DNA from: an uncultured Clostridia bacterium | Lineage (GTDB): Bacteria > Bacillota > Clostridia > Christensenellales > Borkfalkiaceae | Direction of reading: 5' to 3' | Length of the DNA: 64,000 bases | NCBI GenBank assembly: GCA_944327625.1 | Contig: CALVHL010000004.1 | Coordinates: 55,409-119,408, forward strand | Shown here: piece by piece, positions 18,396 to 26,357 of the stretch | Position numbering within the stretch: position 1 is the first letter of the stretch | How the letters are laid out: each line of letters starts with the position of its first letter | Notes under the pieces: generated by a model | What the model saw: the letters and a program-made list of their open reading frames with translations, nothing else | Databases searched by the model: none | What the model was told of the DNA's origin: nothing | Position numbers and translations under genes: made by a program

Positions 18396-19337
18396 ATGAA
18401 ATTTACCGAACTCACGGTTCACACCACCAGCGAGGGCAGCGAGCTCATCGCCGACATAATGTGGCGGTACACGACCTACGGCGTGGCAATATCCGACGTA
18501 AAGGACGTAATCGCCCTGCAAAAGGACAAATCGCAGTATTGGGACTATATGGAGGACGGGCTCGCGGACGATACCTCGGGCGACGTAATGGTCAAGGCGT
18601 TCATCGCGCTTTCCGACACGCCGAAAGTCGTGCCCGAGATAAGGGCGGACATAGAGGAAATGGCGGCAAACTGCGGCGGCGCTCTGTCGCTCGGCTCGCT
18701 CGAAATGACGCGCCGCGAGATAGAGGGCGACGACTGGATAGAGATCTGGCGCACGCATTTCCGCCCCATTCACCTCGGCGCGATAGTCGTCGTGCCCGAA
18801 TGGATCGAATACGATAGGCAGGACGGCGAGCAGATAGTAAAGCTCGACAACAACATGGCGTTCGGCACGGGCGAGCACGAGACTACCTCGATGTGCATAG
18901 AGCTGTTGCAGCAGTACCTCACGCCCGAAAGCGTGTGCATTGACGTGGGCTGCGGCAGCGGCATACTCGGCATATCAGCCGTCAAGCTCGGCGCGAAGTA
19001 CGCCTATCTCACCGACATAGACATAGTCGCCGTCGAAAGCGCGCGGCACAATGCCGAACTCAACGGCGTCTCCGACAAAATAGTCGTCAGCCGTTCCAAC
19101 CTCCTGGACGACAGCTCGCTCAAAGGCGACATAATGCTCGCCAACATCACGGCGGACATACTCGAAAACCTCGCCCCGTCCATACCCAAAAACCTGAAAA
19201 AGGGCGGCGTGCTCATTCTCAGCGGCATAATCGACTGTAAATTGGACAGGGTTATAGAGGTGTATTCGGCGCAGGGACTGACGCTCGACAAAAAGGTCAA
19301 AAAGGGCGAATGGAACGCCCTCGCGTTCAGGGCATAA
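18396..19337 (+). CDS. prmA: Ribosomal protein L11 methyltransferase PrmA
   Basis: 313 residues. The N-terminal L11-recognition domain (KFTELTVHTTSEGSELI) is followed by the class I methyltransferase fold with AdoMet motif I (CIDVGCGSGILGISAVKLGA), the NNMAFGTGEHETT segment and LANITADILENLAP, typical of PrmA. It trimethylates L11 in the cytoplasm. Its stop shares one base with the rsmE start, and the order prmA-rsmE-mtaB is common in Bacillota. Confidence 0.95.
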   Translation: MKFTELTVHTTSEGSELIADIMWRYTTYGVAISDVKDVIALQKDKSQYWDYMEDGLADDTSGDVMVKAFIALSDTPKVVPEIRADIEEMAANCGGALSLGSLEMTRREIEGDDWIEIWRTHFRPIHLGAIVVVPEWIEYDRQDGEQIVKLDNNMAFGTGEHETTSMCIELLQQYLTPESVCIDVGCGSGILGISAVKLGAKYAYLTDIDIVAVESARHNAELNGVSDKIVVSRSNLLDDSSLKGDIMLANITADILENLAPSIPKNLKKGGVLILSGIIDCKLDRVIEVYSAQGLTLDKKVKKGEWNALAFRA

Positions 19338-20065
19338 TGAGTACGCCGAGAAGATTTTTCGTCGACAGAATTGACTATCCCGCAGTTACGGAAGTCGTAG
19401 TCGACGGCGAGGAATTTACCCACGCCAAGACCGTCCTGCGCGTGACGGAGGGGAGCGAAATAACCCTGCTCGACAACAGCGGGAGGGAATACCCCGCGAT
19501 AGTTGCAAAGATAGACAAACGCGCTTTGACGGCACATATTACGGGGGCAATCGTCGGCGACAGAGAGCCGCAGGCGGACATATTCCTGCTTTGCGGCGCA
19601 CTCAAAGGCGACAAGACCGAACTCGTCGTGCAGAAGGCGGTAGAGCTGGGTGTGTCGCGCATAGGCGTATTTTCATCGAAGTACTGCGCGGCGTATATGA
19701 GCGAGGGCAAGTTAGAGCGGCTCAACCGCGTCTCGCGCGAGGCGGCTAAACAGTGCCTGCGCTCCCGCGCGCCCGAAGTCGTCTGCTTCGACGACCTTTC
19801 CTCCGCGCTTGCGGCCTGCGACGGCTATTCCGATAAGCTGTTTTTCTGCGAATTTGCAACCTCGACCGACTGCGATTTATCTGCGCTTGGCAAGTCCGTC
19901 GCGCTAATCGTCGGCAGCGAGGGCGGCTTCTCCGACGAGGAGTTCGCCGCCGCAAAAATGCTCGGGTTTGCGGGCGTAACGCTCGGCAAGCGTATACTCC
20001 GCGCCGAAACTGCGGCGGTCGCCGCCTGTACGCTCGCGGCGTATCTGACGGGTGAACTCAAATGA
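19337..20065 (+). CDS. rsmE: 16S rRNA (uracil1498-N3)-methyltransferase RsmE
   Basis: 242 residues from ATG 19337 (MSTPRRFFVDR), the start that fits the one-base overlap with prmA; a frame extension to 19310 lies inside prmA. SPOUT-fold motifs are LIVGSEGGFSDEEFA and LGKRILRAETAAVA near the C-terminus, with the N-terminal PUA-like domain before them. It methylates U1498 of 16S rRNA. The end overlaps the mtaB start by 4 bp. Confidence 0.95.
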   Translation: MSTPRRFFVDRIDYPAVTEVVVDGEEFTHAKTVLRVTEGSEITLLDNSGREYPAIVAKIDKRALTAHITGAIVGDREPQADIFLLCGALKGDKTELVVQKAVELGVSRIGVFSSKYCAAYMSEGKLERLNRVSREAAKQCLRSRAPEVVCFDDLSSALAACDGYSDKLFFCEFATSTDCDLSALGKSVALIVGSEGGFSDEEFAAAKMLGFAGVTLGKRILRAETAAVAACTLAAYLTGELK

Positions 20066-21273
20066 GGGCGGTGGTCTTTACCCTCGGCTGTAAGGTCAAC
20101 GAGGTGGAGAGCGCCTCGATAATGGCGACGCTCGAAGAACTCGGGTTTGAGACCGACGACAGGCTTTCGCCCGCGGATATATACGTCTTAAACACCTGCG
20201 CCGTGACGAGGGAGGCGGAGAGAAAGAGCCGTCAGCTCGTCGCCCGCGCAAGGAAATTCAACCCCGACGCGGCGGTGTACGTCGTCGGCTGCGCGTCCGA
20301 AAAGGACGGAGTGCAGTTTGCCGACAAGGGCGTCAGATACGTCGGCGGCGCGAGGAATAAAGAGCAGGTAGTCGCCGAAATTTCCTGCGACTTCGGGCTG
20401 GGCTGTCCCGACCGCCTCGCCCTTCCCAAGGCGGTGCGCACCCGCGCGTTCGTCAAGATAGAGGACGGGTGCAACAATTTCTGTTCGTACTGCGTCATAC
20501 CCTATCTCAGGGGCAGGGTTCAATCCCGCCCCGCAGAGGACATAATTTACGAAATTTCCCGCTGCGCCTCGCCCGAAATAGTGCTTACGGGCATAAATAT
20601 TTCGGCTTATTCGGACGGCGGCAGGGGGCTTGCGGGGCTGATTTCCCGCCTCGGCTTTTCGGATAAGCGCATAAGGCTGGGCTCGGTCGAATGCAGCGTG
20701 ATAGACGGCGAGCTTTTAAAAGCGCTCGGCGCGCTTAAAGATTTCGCGCCGCAGTTTCATCTGTCGCTCCAAAGCGGTTCGGACGCGGTGCTCCGCGCCA
20801 TGAACAGGAAATATACGCGGGCGGAATACCTTGAAAAGTGTGCGCTCATCTATAAGTATTTCCCCGACGCGGCGATAACCACGGACATAATAGCCGGCTT
20901 CCCAGCCGAGCGAGAGGAGGACTTCGAGGACAGCCTTTCGATAATAGACGAGGTCGGCTTCGCCCGCGTTCACGCATTCGCGTTTTCGCCGAGGGAGGGC
21001 ACGGTCGCGTGGAATATGCCCGACCTGCCTGCGGCTGTCAAGTCAGAGCGTCTTAAAAGGCTGCTTAAAAGGGGCGAGGAGGCGGAAAAATCGTACATAA
21101 CCGCCCGCACGGGCAGACGGTACGAGGTAATATTTGAAGATTTTGACGGCGAATATACCCAGGGCTATACCGCGGGTTATATCAAAGTCTATCTCGCGGG
21201 CAGGCACGAAGGCAGGGGCGCGGTAGTGCTCGGTCAGCCGTTCAGGGACGGTGCGCTCGCGACAGAGGGTTAA
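20062..21273 (+). CDS. mtaB: tRNA t6A37 methylthiotransferase MtaB
   Basis: 403 residues. The N-terminal MTTase domain supplies the three auxiliary-cluster cysteines (FTLGCKVNEVES, VLNTCAVT, VVGCASEKD). The radical SAM CxxxCxxC motif is in EDGCNNFCSYCVIPYLRG, and a TRAM-type segment ends the protein. TLGCKVNEVES marks the MtaB branch rather than MiaB or RimO. It adds a methylthio group to t6A at position 37 of ANN-decoding tRNAs. Third gene of prmA-rsmE-mtaB. Confidence 0.94.
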   Translation: MRAVVFTLGCKVNEVESASIMATLEELGFETDDRLSPADIYVLNTCAVTREAERKSRQLVARARKFNPDAAVYVVGCASEKDGVQFADKGVRYVGGARNKEQVVAEISCDFGLGCPDRLALPKAVRTRAFVKIEDGCNNFCSYCVIPYLRGRVQSRPAEDIIYEISRCASPEIVLTGINISAYSDGGRGLAGLISRLGFSDKRIRLGSVECSVIDGELLKALGALKDFAPQFHLSLQSGSDAVLRAMNRKYTRAEYLEKCALIYKYFPDAAITTDIIAGFPAEREEDFEDSLSIIDEVGFARVHAFAFSPREGTVAWNMPDLPAAVKSERLKRLLKRGEEAEKSYITARTGRRYEVIFEDFDGEYTQGYTAGYIKVYLAGRHEGRGAVVLGQPFRDGALATEG

Positions 21274-21274
21274 G

Positions 21275-22882
21275 ATGTTAAAAGTAGCAAAGAGTGCAGG
21301 CAACAGACTGACGACGTTCATAAAGCAGACTTTCCGCCGCCATACGGGCAAGGAGTATTGCGAGCTGCTCACGCGCGGCATAAACTGTAAGTCGGGGGAG
21401 CTCAACCGCTGTTACCCCTGGGCGTATATCAGGCTTTTTGCGCTGCTCATCGGGCTTTACGCCGTATTCCTGCTCATCATAAGGTTTACTAATAACGAGC
21501 TGTACGCCCCGACAGCCAACCTGCTCGCGGCAATCTGCTTCAATCTGCCCTTCCTGCTGTTTTTATACGAGCTCTATCCCGAGCGCGACCTCTCCTTTAT
21601 AGGCGTGTGCCTCACGCTGCTCATCGGCGGCACGTGCGCTCAGGTGCTCGTTCAGGTGCTGTACAGCATATTCACCGCACCCAACGAGTGGCTCAACGCC
21701 GTATATGTCGGCTTTTTTGAAGAACTCTGCAAGTCGGGCGCGGCGATAGTCGCCATAATAATCGCCAAGAAGAAAAGTCCGCTCGCGGGCTTTCTGTACG
21801 GCGCGGCTGTCGGCTGCGGCTTTTCGGTCTGCGAGGATATGGGCTATATCTTCGTTCAGTCCAACGCCCTGCCCGCAATGAACCTCACCTCGATGATAAG
21901 CGTCGGCATGGCGCGCGGACTGTCCGCGCTGTGTACGCACACGCTCTGGACGGCAATCGTCGGCTGGGCGTACTGCTTTTTCGACAGACATCTGTCTAAC
22001 GTCGTATTCTATCCCGTACTGCTTTTAAGCTGCGGGCTGCACATTCTGTGGGATCTGCCCGTAGAAAGCGTCGCGCTCGGCATAATCTACGGTGCGGACG
22101 TCATAATAGGCTGTTCGGTCAGCGCGGCAATGCTCTCGTCGTCGCGCAAAAAGGTATTTTCCGCCGCTTCCGACGGCGAGGCGTTCGACGCGGACAGCCA
22201 ATCTCTCGACAAGACCATGCCCGAATACTGGCAACACGCGGGACATCTCGCGCTGGTCATCGGAAGTTTTCTCATGTCGCTCGCGGCAATATTCTATTGC
22301 GCCGTTCCGTTCAGGGAAACCTACGGAACTCAGTCGTTCGACAGCGCGCAGAGCTTCGTGCTGTTCATGCAGGACGGGCACGACTATTCCGCCGATCCCG
22401 ACCGCCCCTACGACGAGAGCATATCCGACGCGGACAGGACGGTGGAGGAGGACGGCAGAATAGTCAGCGTCATTCAGACCGTCGAGGAGGACGGCGCAAC
22501 GTACTCCTATATGTATCCTGCGACCTACGACGAGGAGAGCGAAAAATATTATTATTTCACTCCGTCGCTAATAACCGTCACGGTTGACGGAATGGACTAT
22601 ATACTCGAACAGATCTACGACCACGGCGAACTTTACGCCTCGTTTTTCAGGATAAACGGCGAGGTGGAGGTGACGGGTTACAATCTCGAACGCGACGGCG
22701 GCATAACCGTATTCATCTACGACGCCGACTTCGTCCGCGACCTGTCAGAGCCGAGGTATACCATACTTTTCATCTTATTTGCGGCAATTTTCGCGGCGTC
22801 GGTCATAACCTATGTCGCGCTCAGAATAAAAGCATGGAGGGTAAAAAAATGCTTGACGAACAATGTATCTTCTGCAAAATAA
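21275..22882 (+). CDS. PrsW-family intramembrane protease with large extracytoplasmic domain
   Basis: 535 residues from ATG 21275, immediately after the mtaB stop. The membrane core (about 50-300) contains the PrsW motifs: FFEELCKSGAAIVAIIIAKK with the EExxK pair, GAAVGCGFSVCEDMGYIF, ARGLSALCTHTLWTAIVG and HILWDLPV. PrsW enzymes cleave membrane substrates, such as anti-sigma factors, inside the bilayer. After a further segment near residue 330 comes an acidic extracytoplasmic domain of about 150 residues (TVEEDGRIVSVIQTVEEDG), then a final membrane helix and a basic tail. That extra domain is longer than in the simple PrsW form. The substrate is unknown. Confidence 0.82.
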   Translation: MLKVAKSAGNRLTTFIKQTFRRHTGKEYCELLTRGINCKSGELNRCYPWAYIRLFALLIGLYAVFLLIIRFTNNELYAPTANLLAAICFNLPFLLFLYELYPERDLSFIGVCLTLLIGGTCAQVLVQVLYSIFTAPNEWLNAVYVGFFEELCKSGAAIVAIIIAKKKSPLAGFLYGAAVGCGFSVCEDMGYIFVQSNALPAMNLTSMISVGMARGLSALCTHTLWTAIVGWAYCFFDRHLSNVVFYPVLLLSCGLHILWDLPVESVALGIIYGADVIIGCSVSAAMLSSSRKKVFSAASDGEAFDADSQSLDKTMPEYWQHAGHLALVIGSFLMSLAAIFYCAVPFRETYGTQSFDSAQSFVLFMQDGHDYSADPDRPYDESISDADRTVEEDGRIVSVIQTVEEDGATYSYMYPATYDEESEKYYYFTPSLITVTVDGMDYILEQIYDHGELYASFFRINGEVEVTGYNLERDGGITVFIYDADFVRDLSEPRYTILFILFAAIFAASVITYVALRIKAWRVKKCLTNNVSSAK

Positions 22883-23190
22883 TCGCGGGCGAAATTCCTT
22901 CTAAGAAGGTCTATGAGGACGATTGGATGTGCGTGTTTGCGGACGTCGAACCCAAGGCTAAGGTTCACCTTCTCGCCGTGCCCAAATCGCACTTCAAACT
23001 GCTTTCGGAGGCGACCGACGACCAGATGGAAATCATCTCCTATATGCTGACCAAAATTCCCCGCATAGCAAGGGAAAACGGTTGCGAAAACGGCTATCGC
23101 CTCATCATAAATCAGGGTGAGGACGCGGGGCAGACGGTGTTCCACCTGCATATCCACATACTCGGCGGCGAACCGCTCGGCGACCTTTAA
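22849..23190 (+). CDS. HIT-family nucleotide hydrolase (HinT-like)
   Basis: 113 residues from ATG 22849, preceded by GGAGGG; a frame extension to 22834 is less likely. CIFCKIIAGEIPSKKVYED opens the fold and the catalytic histidine triad is VFHLHIHILGGEPLG at the C-terminus. Family members hydrolyse nucleoside phosphoramidates and related AMP conjugates. It overlaps the end of the PrsW gene by 34 bp in another frame and is followed directly by a repeat copy. Confidence 0.93.
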   Translation: MLDEQCIFCKIIAGEIPSKKVYEDDWMCVFADVEPKAKVHLLAVPKSHFKLLSEATDDQMEIISYMLTKIPRIARENGCENGYRLIINQGEDAGQTVFHLHIHILGGEPLGDL

Positions 23191-23214
23191 TCGCGGCATA
23201 GTAAGGGGGCAATT
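23187..23214 (+). repeat. Dispersed palindromic repeat, copy 6, forming the epimerase leader
   Basis: Reads TTAATCGCGGCATAGTAAG then GGGGCAATT and ends at the ATG of the next gene. It contains the stop codon of the HIT gene (23188-23190) and fills the whole 24-bp gap; its G-run is the only visible ribosome binding site for the epimerase gene. Confidence 0.85.
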
Positions 23215-24045
23215 ATGATCTACACGATTGAAAACGATGTATTGAGGCTGTCGGTGAACGGCAACGGCGGCAGCATGACCTCGCTCGTCTATAAGCCGAG
23301 CGGGGAAGAGCGGCTCTGGCAGGGCGACGAGCGCTGGTGGAAGGGGCAGGACGTCGTCATCTTCCCCATTGTCGGTCACGCGGGCGGCTTTGTCGCAAAG
23401 GGCAAAAGCTGCGCGCTCAAATCTCACGGCATAATAAGGTATTCCTCTCTCGAAGTGCGCTCGCTCTCGTCCGAGGCGATAACCCTCGGCTTAAAGTCCG
23501 ACGCTGCCACGCGGGAGAACTATCCATACGACTTCGACTTCGAGATAAGCTATGCGCTCGAAGGCAACAGCCTGACCGTCGGCTATTTCGTGCGCTCGCT
23601 GTCGGGCAGAATGCCCTTCTACGTCGGCGGACATCCCGGCATGAAGGCGCCGAACGGCAGGGCGGAACTCACATTCGAGAACGAGGAATATCCTCTCGAA
23701 TACCCGCTCGAAAGCGACGAGGCGCACCCTCTCGGCAGGGTGAAATCGCTGACGCTCGACAAGGCGTTCTTCAAGAAGTACAAGACCTGTCAGCTCGGCA
23801 ACCTCTCGGGCGGCGCAATTTACGCCCGCACGGACGACGGCTATCGCTACACCTACAAGTCGGACTGTCCGCTCGTCGCGCTGTGGTCTAACGAGGACGG
23901 CGGCGACTACGTCTGCGTAGAGCCGTGGTGGGGCATAAACGACTATCGCTCCGCCCCGCGCGAGATAACGCTCAAACCCTTTATGAACTTCGACGACGGC
24001 AAGGGCAGCAAATTCAGATATACTCTTTCGGTAGAAAAACTTTGA
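23215..24045 (+). CDS. Aldose 1-epimerase family protein
   Basis: 276 residues of the galactose-mutarotase fold. N-terminal NDVLRLSVNGNGGSMTSLVY and GQDVVIFPIVGHAGGF match the YihR/LACX-type short mutarotase-like proteins; VGGHPGMKAP supplies a probable catalytic His and CVEPWWGINDY the glutamate region. Such enzymes interconvert sugar anomers, but the substrate cannot be told from the sequence. It is probably co-transcribed with the HIT gene through the repeat and ends before a terminator. Confidence 0.85.
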   Translation: MIYTIENDVLRLSVNGNGGSMTSLVYKPSGEERLWQGDERWWKGQDVVIFPIVGHAGGFVAKGKSCALKSHGIIRYSSLEVRSLSSEAITLGLKSDAATRENYPYDFDFEISYALEGNSLTVGYFVRSLSGRMPFYVGGHPGMKAPNGRAELTFENEEYPLEYPLESDEAHPLGRVKSLTLDKAFFKKYKTCQLGNLSGGAIYARTDDGYRYTYKSDCPLVALWSNEDGGDYVCVEPWWGINDYRSAPREITLKPFMNFDDGKGSKFRYTLSVEKL

Positions 24046-24102
24046 AAGCTCAACAAAGAAAATAATATATTTTCCGAGGTGCAGTAATTCAATATAAATC
24101 AA

Positions 24103-24138
24103 GCAGGGGCGCATTGTTGATATGCACCCCTGCCCTTT
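24103..24138 (+). terminator. Terminator after the aldose epimerase gene
   Basis: GCAGGGGCGCAT (24103-24114) pairs with ATGCACCCCTGC (24122-24133) with one mismatch, 7-nt loop, followed by CCTTTTA. Confidence 0.75.
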
Positions 24139-24198
24139 TACTTCAAGTCACAAAGGATGTTTCGACTATCTTTTCATTAAGCAGATTGCTCTTATTTA

Positions 24199-24592
24199 TC
24201 AGCTTACACTTCCGTCCGAAGTTTCGTCGGGGATAGGCAAATCGCTGACTATGGGAGGAACGACCTCGTTTGCGTCGTTCATGATGCAATCGGGACAGAT
24301 ATCGTCTGCACTCGCTCCGTTGCATGCGACATAGGTGTCGCCTACGGCTGCCGTCGCGCCGAATTCTATGGGTACTTCTATGCATACGTCCTGACTTATC
24401 GTGAATACGCACTGACCATTTTTTACACCGTTACAGGTGTATTCGCCTGCCGTTACGGTAGGCTTTTTTGCAACATCTGGTAATCGTTGCGCCTGCCGTG
24501 GCAAAGGGCGTTACGGTTACGGGTACGCATACCGAAGAAAGCTGATATGCAACTGTGGGGCAAGTCTGCTTGTTATCTATAATATCCGACAT
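24199..24592 (-). pseudogene. Frameshifted small Cys-containing protein gene
   Basis: From ATG 24592 (ribosome binding site TGGAGACATTAA) the frame reads MSDIIDNKQTCPTVAYQLSS, then CVPVTVTPFATAGATITRCC, and stops at 24431. The following frame continues without a gap as KPTVTAGEYTCNGVKNGQC, CVFTISQDVCIEVPIEFGA and ends at 24199. The two join if one base is removed from the six-A run at 24464-24469 (T-run on the plus strand). The joined product would be about 130 residues with an acidic C-terminus. The two halves share a VCVPVTV / VCIEVPIEFGA theme, so it may be an internal duplication. I do not recognise the function. A real inactivation, a phase-variable homopolymer and a read error all fit. 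Confidence 0.6.
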
Positions 24593-24693
24593 TTAATGTC
24601 TCCATAAGAAAATAATATTCAGAGCTTACGCTCTCAATAATCAATATATGTTGCGGTAACGGTAATGTGACAATAGCTCATATAATGGTCTGT

Positions 24694-24900
24694 ATGAAAA
24701 GAAAAAAAATTTTTGCGTGGGTTATAAACGCGCTTATCCGTGCCATAAGGACTGTGGCGCAGACAGCAATGGCAAACATCGGGGTTATGTCGGTTATGTC
24801 GGAGATAAATTGGATAATGGTATTGACGTCCTCTGGCGTCGCGGGGCTTATATCCGTTCTGATGTCTGTTACCAGATTGCCCGAGATAAAGTTAAAATAA
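24694..24900 (+). CDS. Small phage-type holin (r1t/LL-H-like)
   Basis: 68 residues from ATG 24694 (MKRKKIFAWVINALIRAIRT); in-frame GTG 24667 and ATG 24685 are alternatives, and no strong ribosome binding site decides. A basic N-terminus, RTVAQTAMANIGVMSVMSE, then NWIMVLTSSGVAGLISVLMS and VTRLPEIKLK reproduce the pattern of small Bacillota phage holins with two membrane helices. Holins make membrane lesions for endolysin release. No endolysin or structural phage gene is nearby, so it is an orphan: a prophage remnant or a recruited export/lysis gene. It is followed by a 15-bp terminator stem. Confidence 0.65.
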   Translation: MKRKKIFAWVINALIRAIRTVAQTAMANIGVMSVMSEINWIMVLTSSGVAGLISVLMSVTRLPEIKLK

Positions 24901-24901
24901 G

Positions 24902-24934
24902 AGCCCGTCGGAGCAACGTTTGCTCCGACGGGCT
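24902..24934. terminator. Bidirectional terminator between holin and CDF genes
   Basis: A perfect 15-bp stem (AGCCCGTCGGAGCAA at 24902-24916 with complement at 24920-24934) around the loop CGT. A T-rich tract follows on the minus strand, so it mainly ends the CDF transporter transcript. Confidence 0.8.
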
Positions 24935-24949
24935 TACGCTTTTCAATCG

Positions 24950-26116
24950 TCATACGAACGGGTGTTCCGCCTTGATGACGGCGAAATAATCTTCGTTCTT
25001 CTCCTTTATTTTGTTTGCTACCAGTTCGGCGGCCTGTTCGTCGTCGTATTTGCTGTCCGTGGGAATACACAGATCGAATATCAGGTTATAGTGCTTTCCG
25101 CCGTAGGTCATTCGGAAGTCGTGTATGGTAAAGCTCTCGTCGACCTCTTTGGCGCACTGTTCGGCAAGTTTTCTCATCTCGCCGACGTGTTCGTCGTTGA
25201 CGTCTATGGGATCGATGTGAATGGTTACTATGCACCCGAACTTGTCGTGCATATCCCGTTCTATGCAGTCGATTATGTCGTGGGCATAGTTGAAATTGCT
25301 GTCCGACGGCACTTCCGCGTGGAAGGAAACGATAAGCCTTCCGGGGCCGTAGTCGTGCACCATCACGTCGTGTATGCCGATAACCTGCGGATAGTTCTTT
25401 ACGAAGTCGTAAATTTTTTGCACGAATTCGGGATCGGGGGAGGAACCGAGCAGCAGTTCGATTGTCTCCTTAGCCGCCTTAATGCCCGTAAAGAGAATGA
25501 ACGCCGCGACGGCAATGCCCGCCCAGCCGTCTATCTCTATGTCGGTATAGCGCGCGACGAGCGCGGAGGCGAGTACGAGCGAGGTTGCCACCGTGTCCGA
25601 AATGCTGTCGAACGAGGCGGCGCGTATTGCCGCCGAGTTGATCTTTTTTGCAATCTTGCCGTAGAAGAAGAATAGCCAGAGCTTGACGAGTATTGCCGCG
25701 CCGAGCATGATAAGCAGCGCGTCGCTGACCTCGGGCGGCTGCGGGGTGATGATCTTCTCGACCGACGAAGTCAGAAGCTCGAAGCCGACGACTATTATCA
25801 GCATATCCACGATGAACGCGCTTATGTATTCCAGCCTGCCGTGCCCCATGGGGTGCTTTTTGTCGGCGTGTTTGCCCGACATTCTGAACCCTATCAGCGT
25901 GACTACGGACGAGCTTGCGTCCGACATATTGTTGAATGCGTCGGCAATGACCGCCACCGAAAAGGTCAGTATGCCCAGCGTCAGCTTGCTTGCGAACAGC
26001 AGCACGTTGAGTATTATGCCTGTAATGCTCGACAGCATTGCGTACCTCTCCCTGACCGCGGGATCGGCGACGTTGTCCCTGTCCTTTACGAACAGCCGAA
26101 TGAGAAAAGAAATCAT
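24950..26116 (-). CDS. Cation diffusion facilitator (CDF) transporter
   Basis: 388 residues. Six membrane segments with the CDF metal-site motifs: ADAFNNMSDASSS (D..N..SD) in helix 2 and SFDSISD in helix 5, plus KKHPMGHGRLEYI between helices. The cytoplasmic C-terminal domain has HDVMVHDYGPGRLIVSFHAE, then HDIIDCIERDM and GCIVTIHIDPID, the ferredoxin-like dimer fold. It exports divalent metals such as Zn, Mn or Fe by proton antiport; the metal is not determined by these motifs. The C-terminal about 90 residues (FTIHDFRMTYGG) are longer than in minimal CDF proteins, as in the MntE/FieF-like long form. Confidence 0.92.
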   Translation of the reverse strand: MISFLIRLFVKDRDNVADPAVRERYAMLSSITGIILNVLLFASKLTLGILTFSVAVIADAFNNMSDASSSVVTLIGFRMSGKHADKKHPMGHGRLEYISAFIVDMLIIVVGFELLTSSVEKIITPQPPEVSDALLIMLGAAILVKLWLFFFYGKIAKKINSAAIRAASFDSISDTVATSLVLASALVARYTDIEIDGWAGIAVAAFILFTGIKAAKETIELLLGSSPDPEFVQKIYDFVKNYPQVIGIHDVMVHDYGPGRLIVSFHAEVPSDSNFNYAHDIIDCIERDMHDKFGCIVTIHIDPIDVNDEHVGEMRKLAEQCAKEVDESFTIHDFRMTYGGKHYNLIFDLCIPTDSKYDDEQAAELVANKIKEKNEDYFAVIKAEHPFV

Positions 26117-26153
26117 GGTTTATTTTTCACCCACCGATAGATAATTAGTTGAT

Positions 26154-26182
26154 ATTATATTATATGCCTCGCCGTTTGTCAC
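26154..26182 (-). promoter_or_regulatory. Promoter of the CDF transporter gene
   Basis: Minus strand -35 GTGACA (26182-26177), 17-bp spacer, -10 TATAAT (26159-26154). The ATG is at 26116. Confidence 0.65.
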
Positions 26183-26295
26183 GATTTTAGGGGCGGTAAA
26201 TTAAAAAAAGTACAAATTTTTTGCCCGTTTCTTTGCCGACGGCAGCGCAATCGCCATAAATTCTAAAAAACATGACATTATTTTTAGATTAGGTA

Positions 26296-26324
26296 TTTTA
26301 ATTATACTTTTTCTGTGTTATAAT
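26296..26324 (+). promoter_or_regulatory. Extended -10 promoter of the FN3-like protein gene
   Basis: TATAAT (26319-26324) with an upstream TG (26316-26317). The -35 position holds only TTTTAA (26296-26301). The ATG is at 26358 with a ribosome binding site AAAAGGGGGTTGAG. Confidence 0.6.
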
Positions 26325-26357
26325 GAGGTCGGAAAGTATGAAAAAGGGGGTTGAGCC

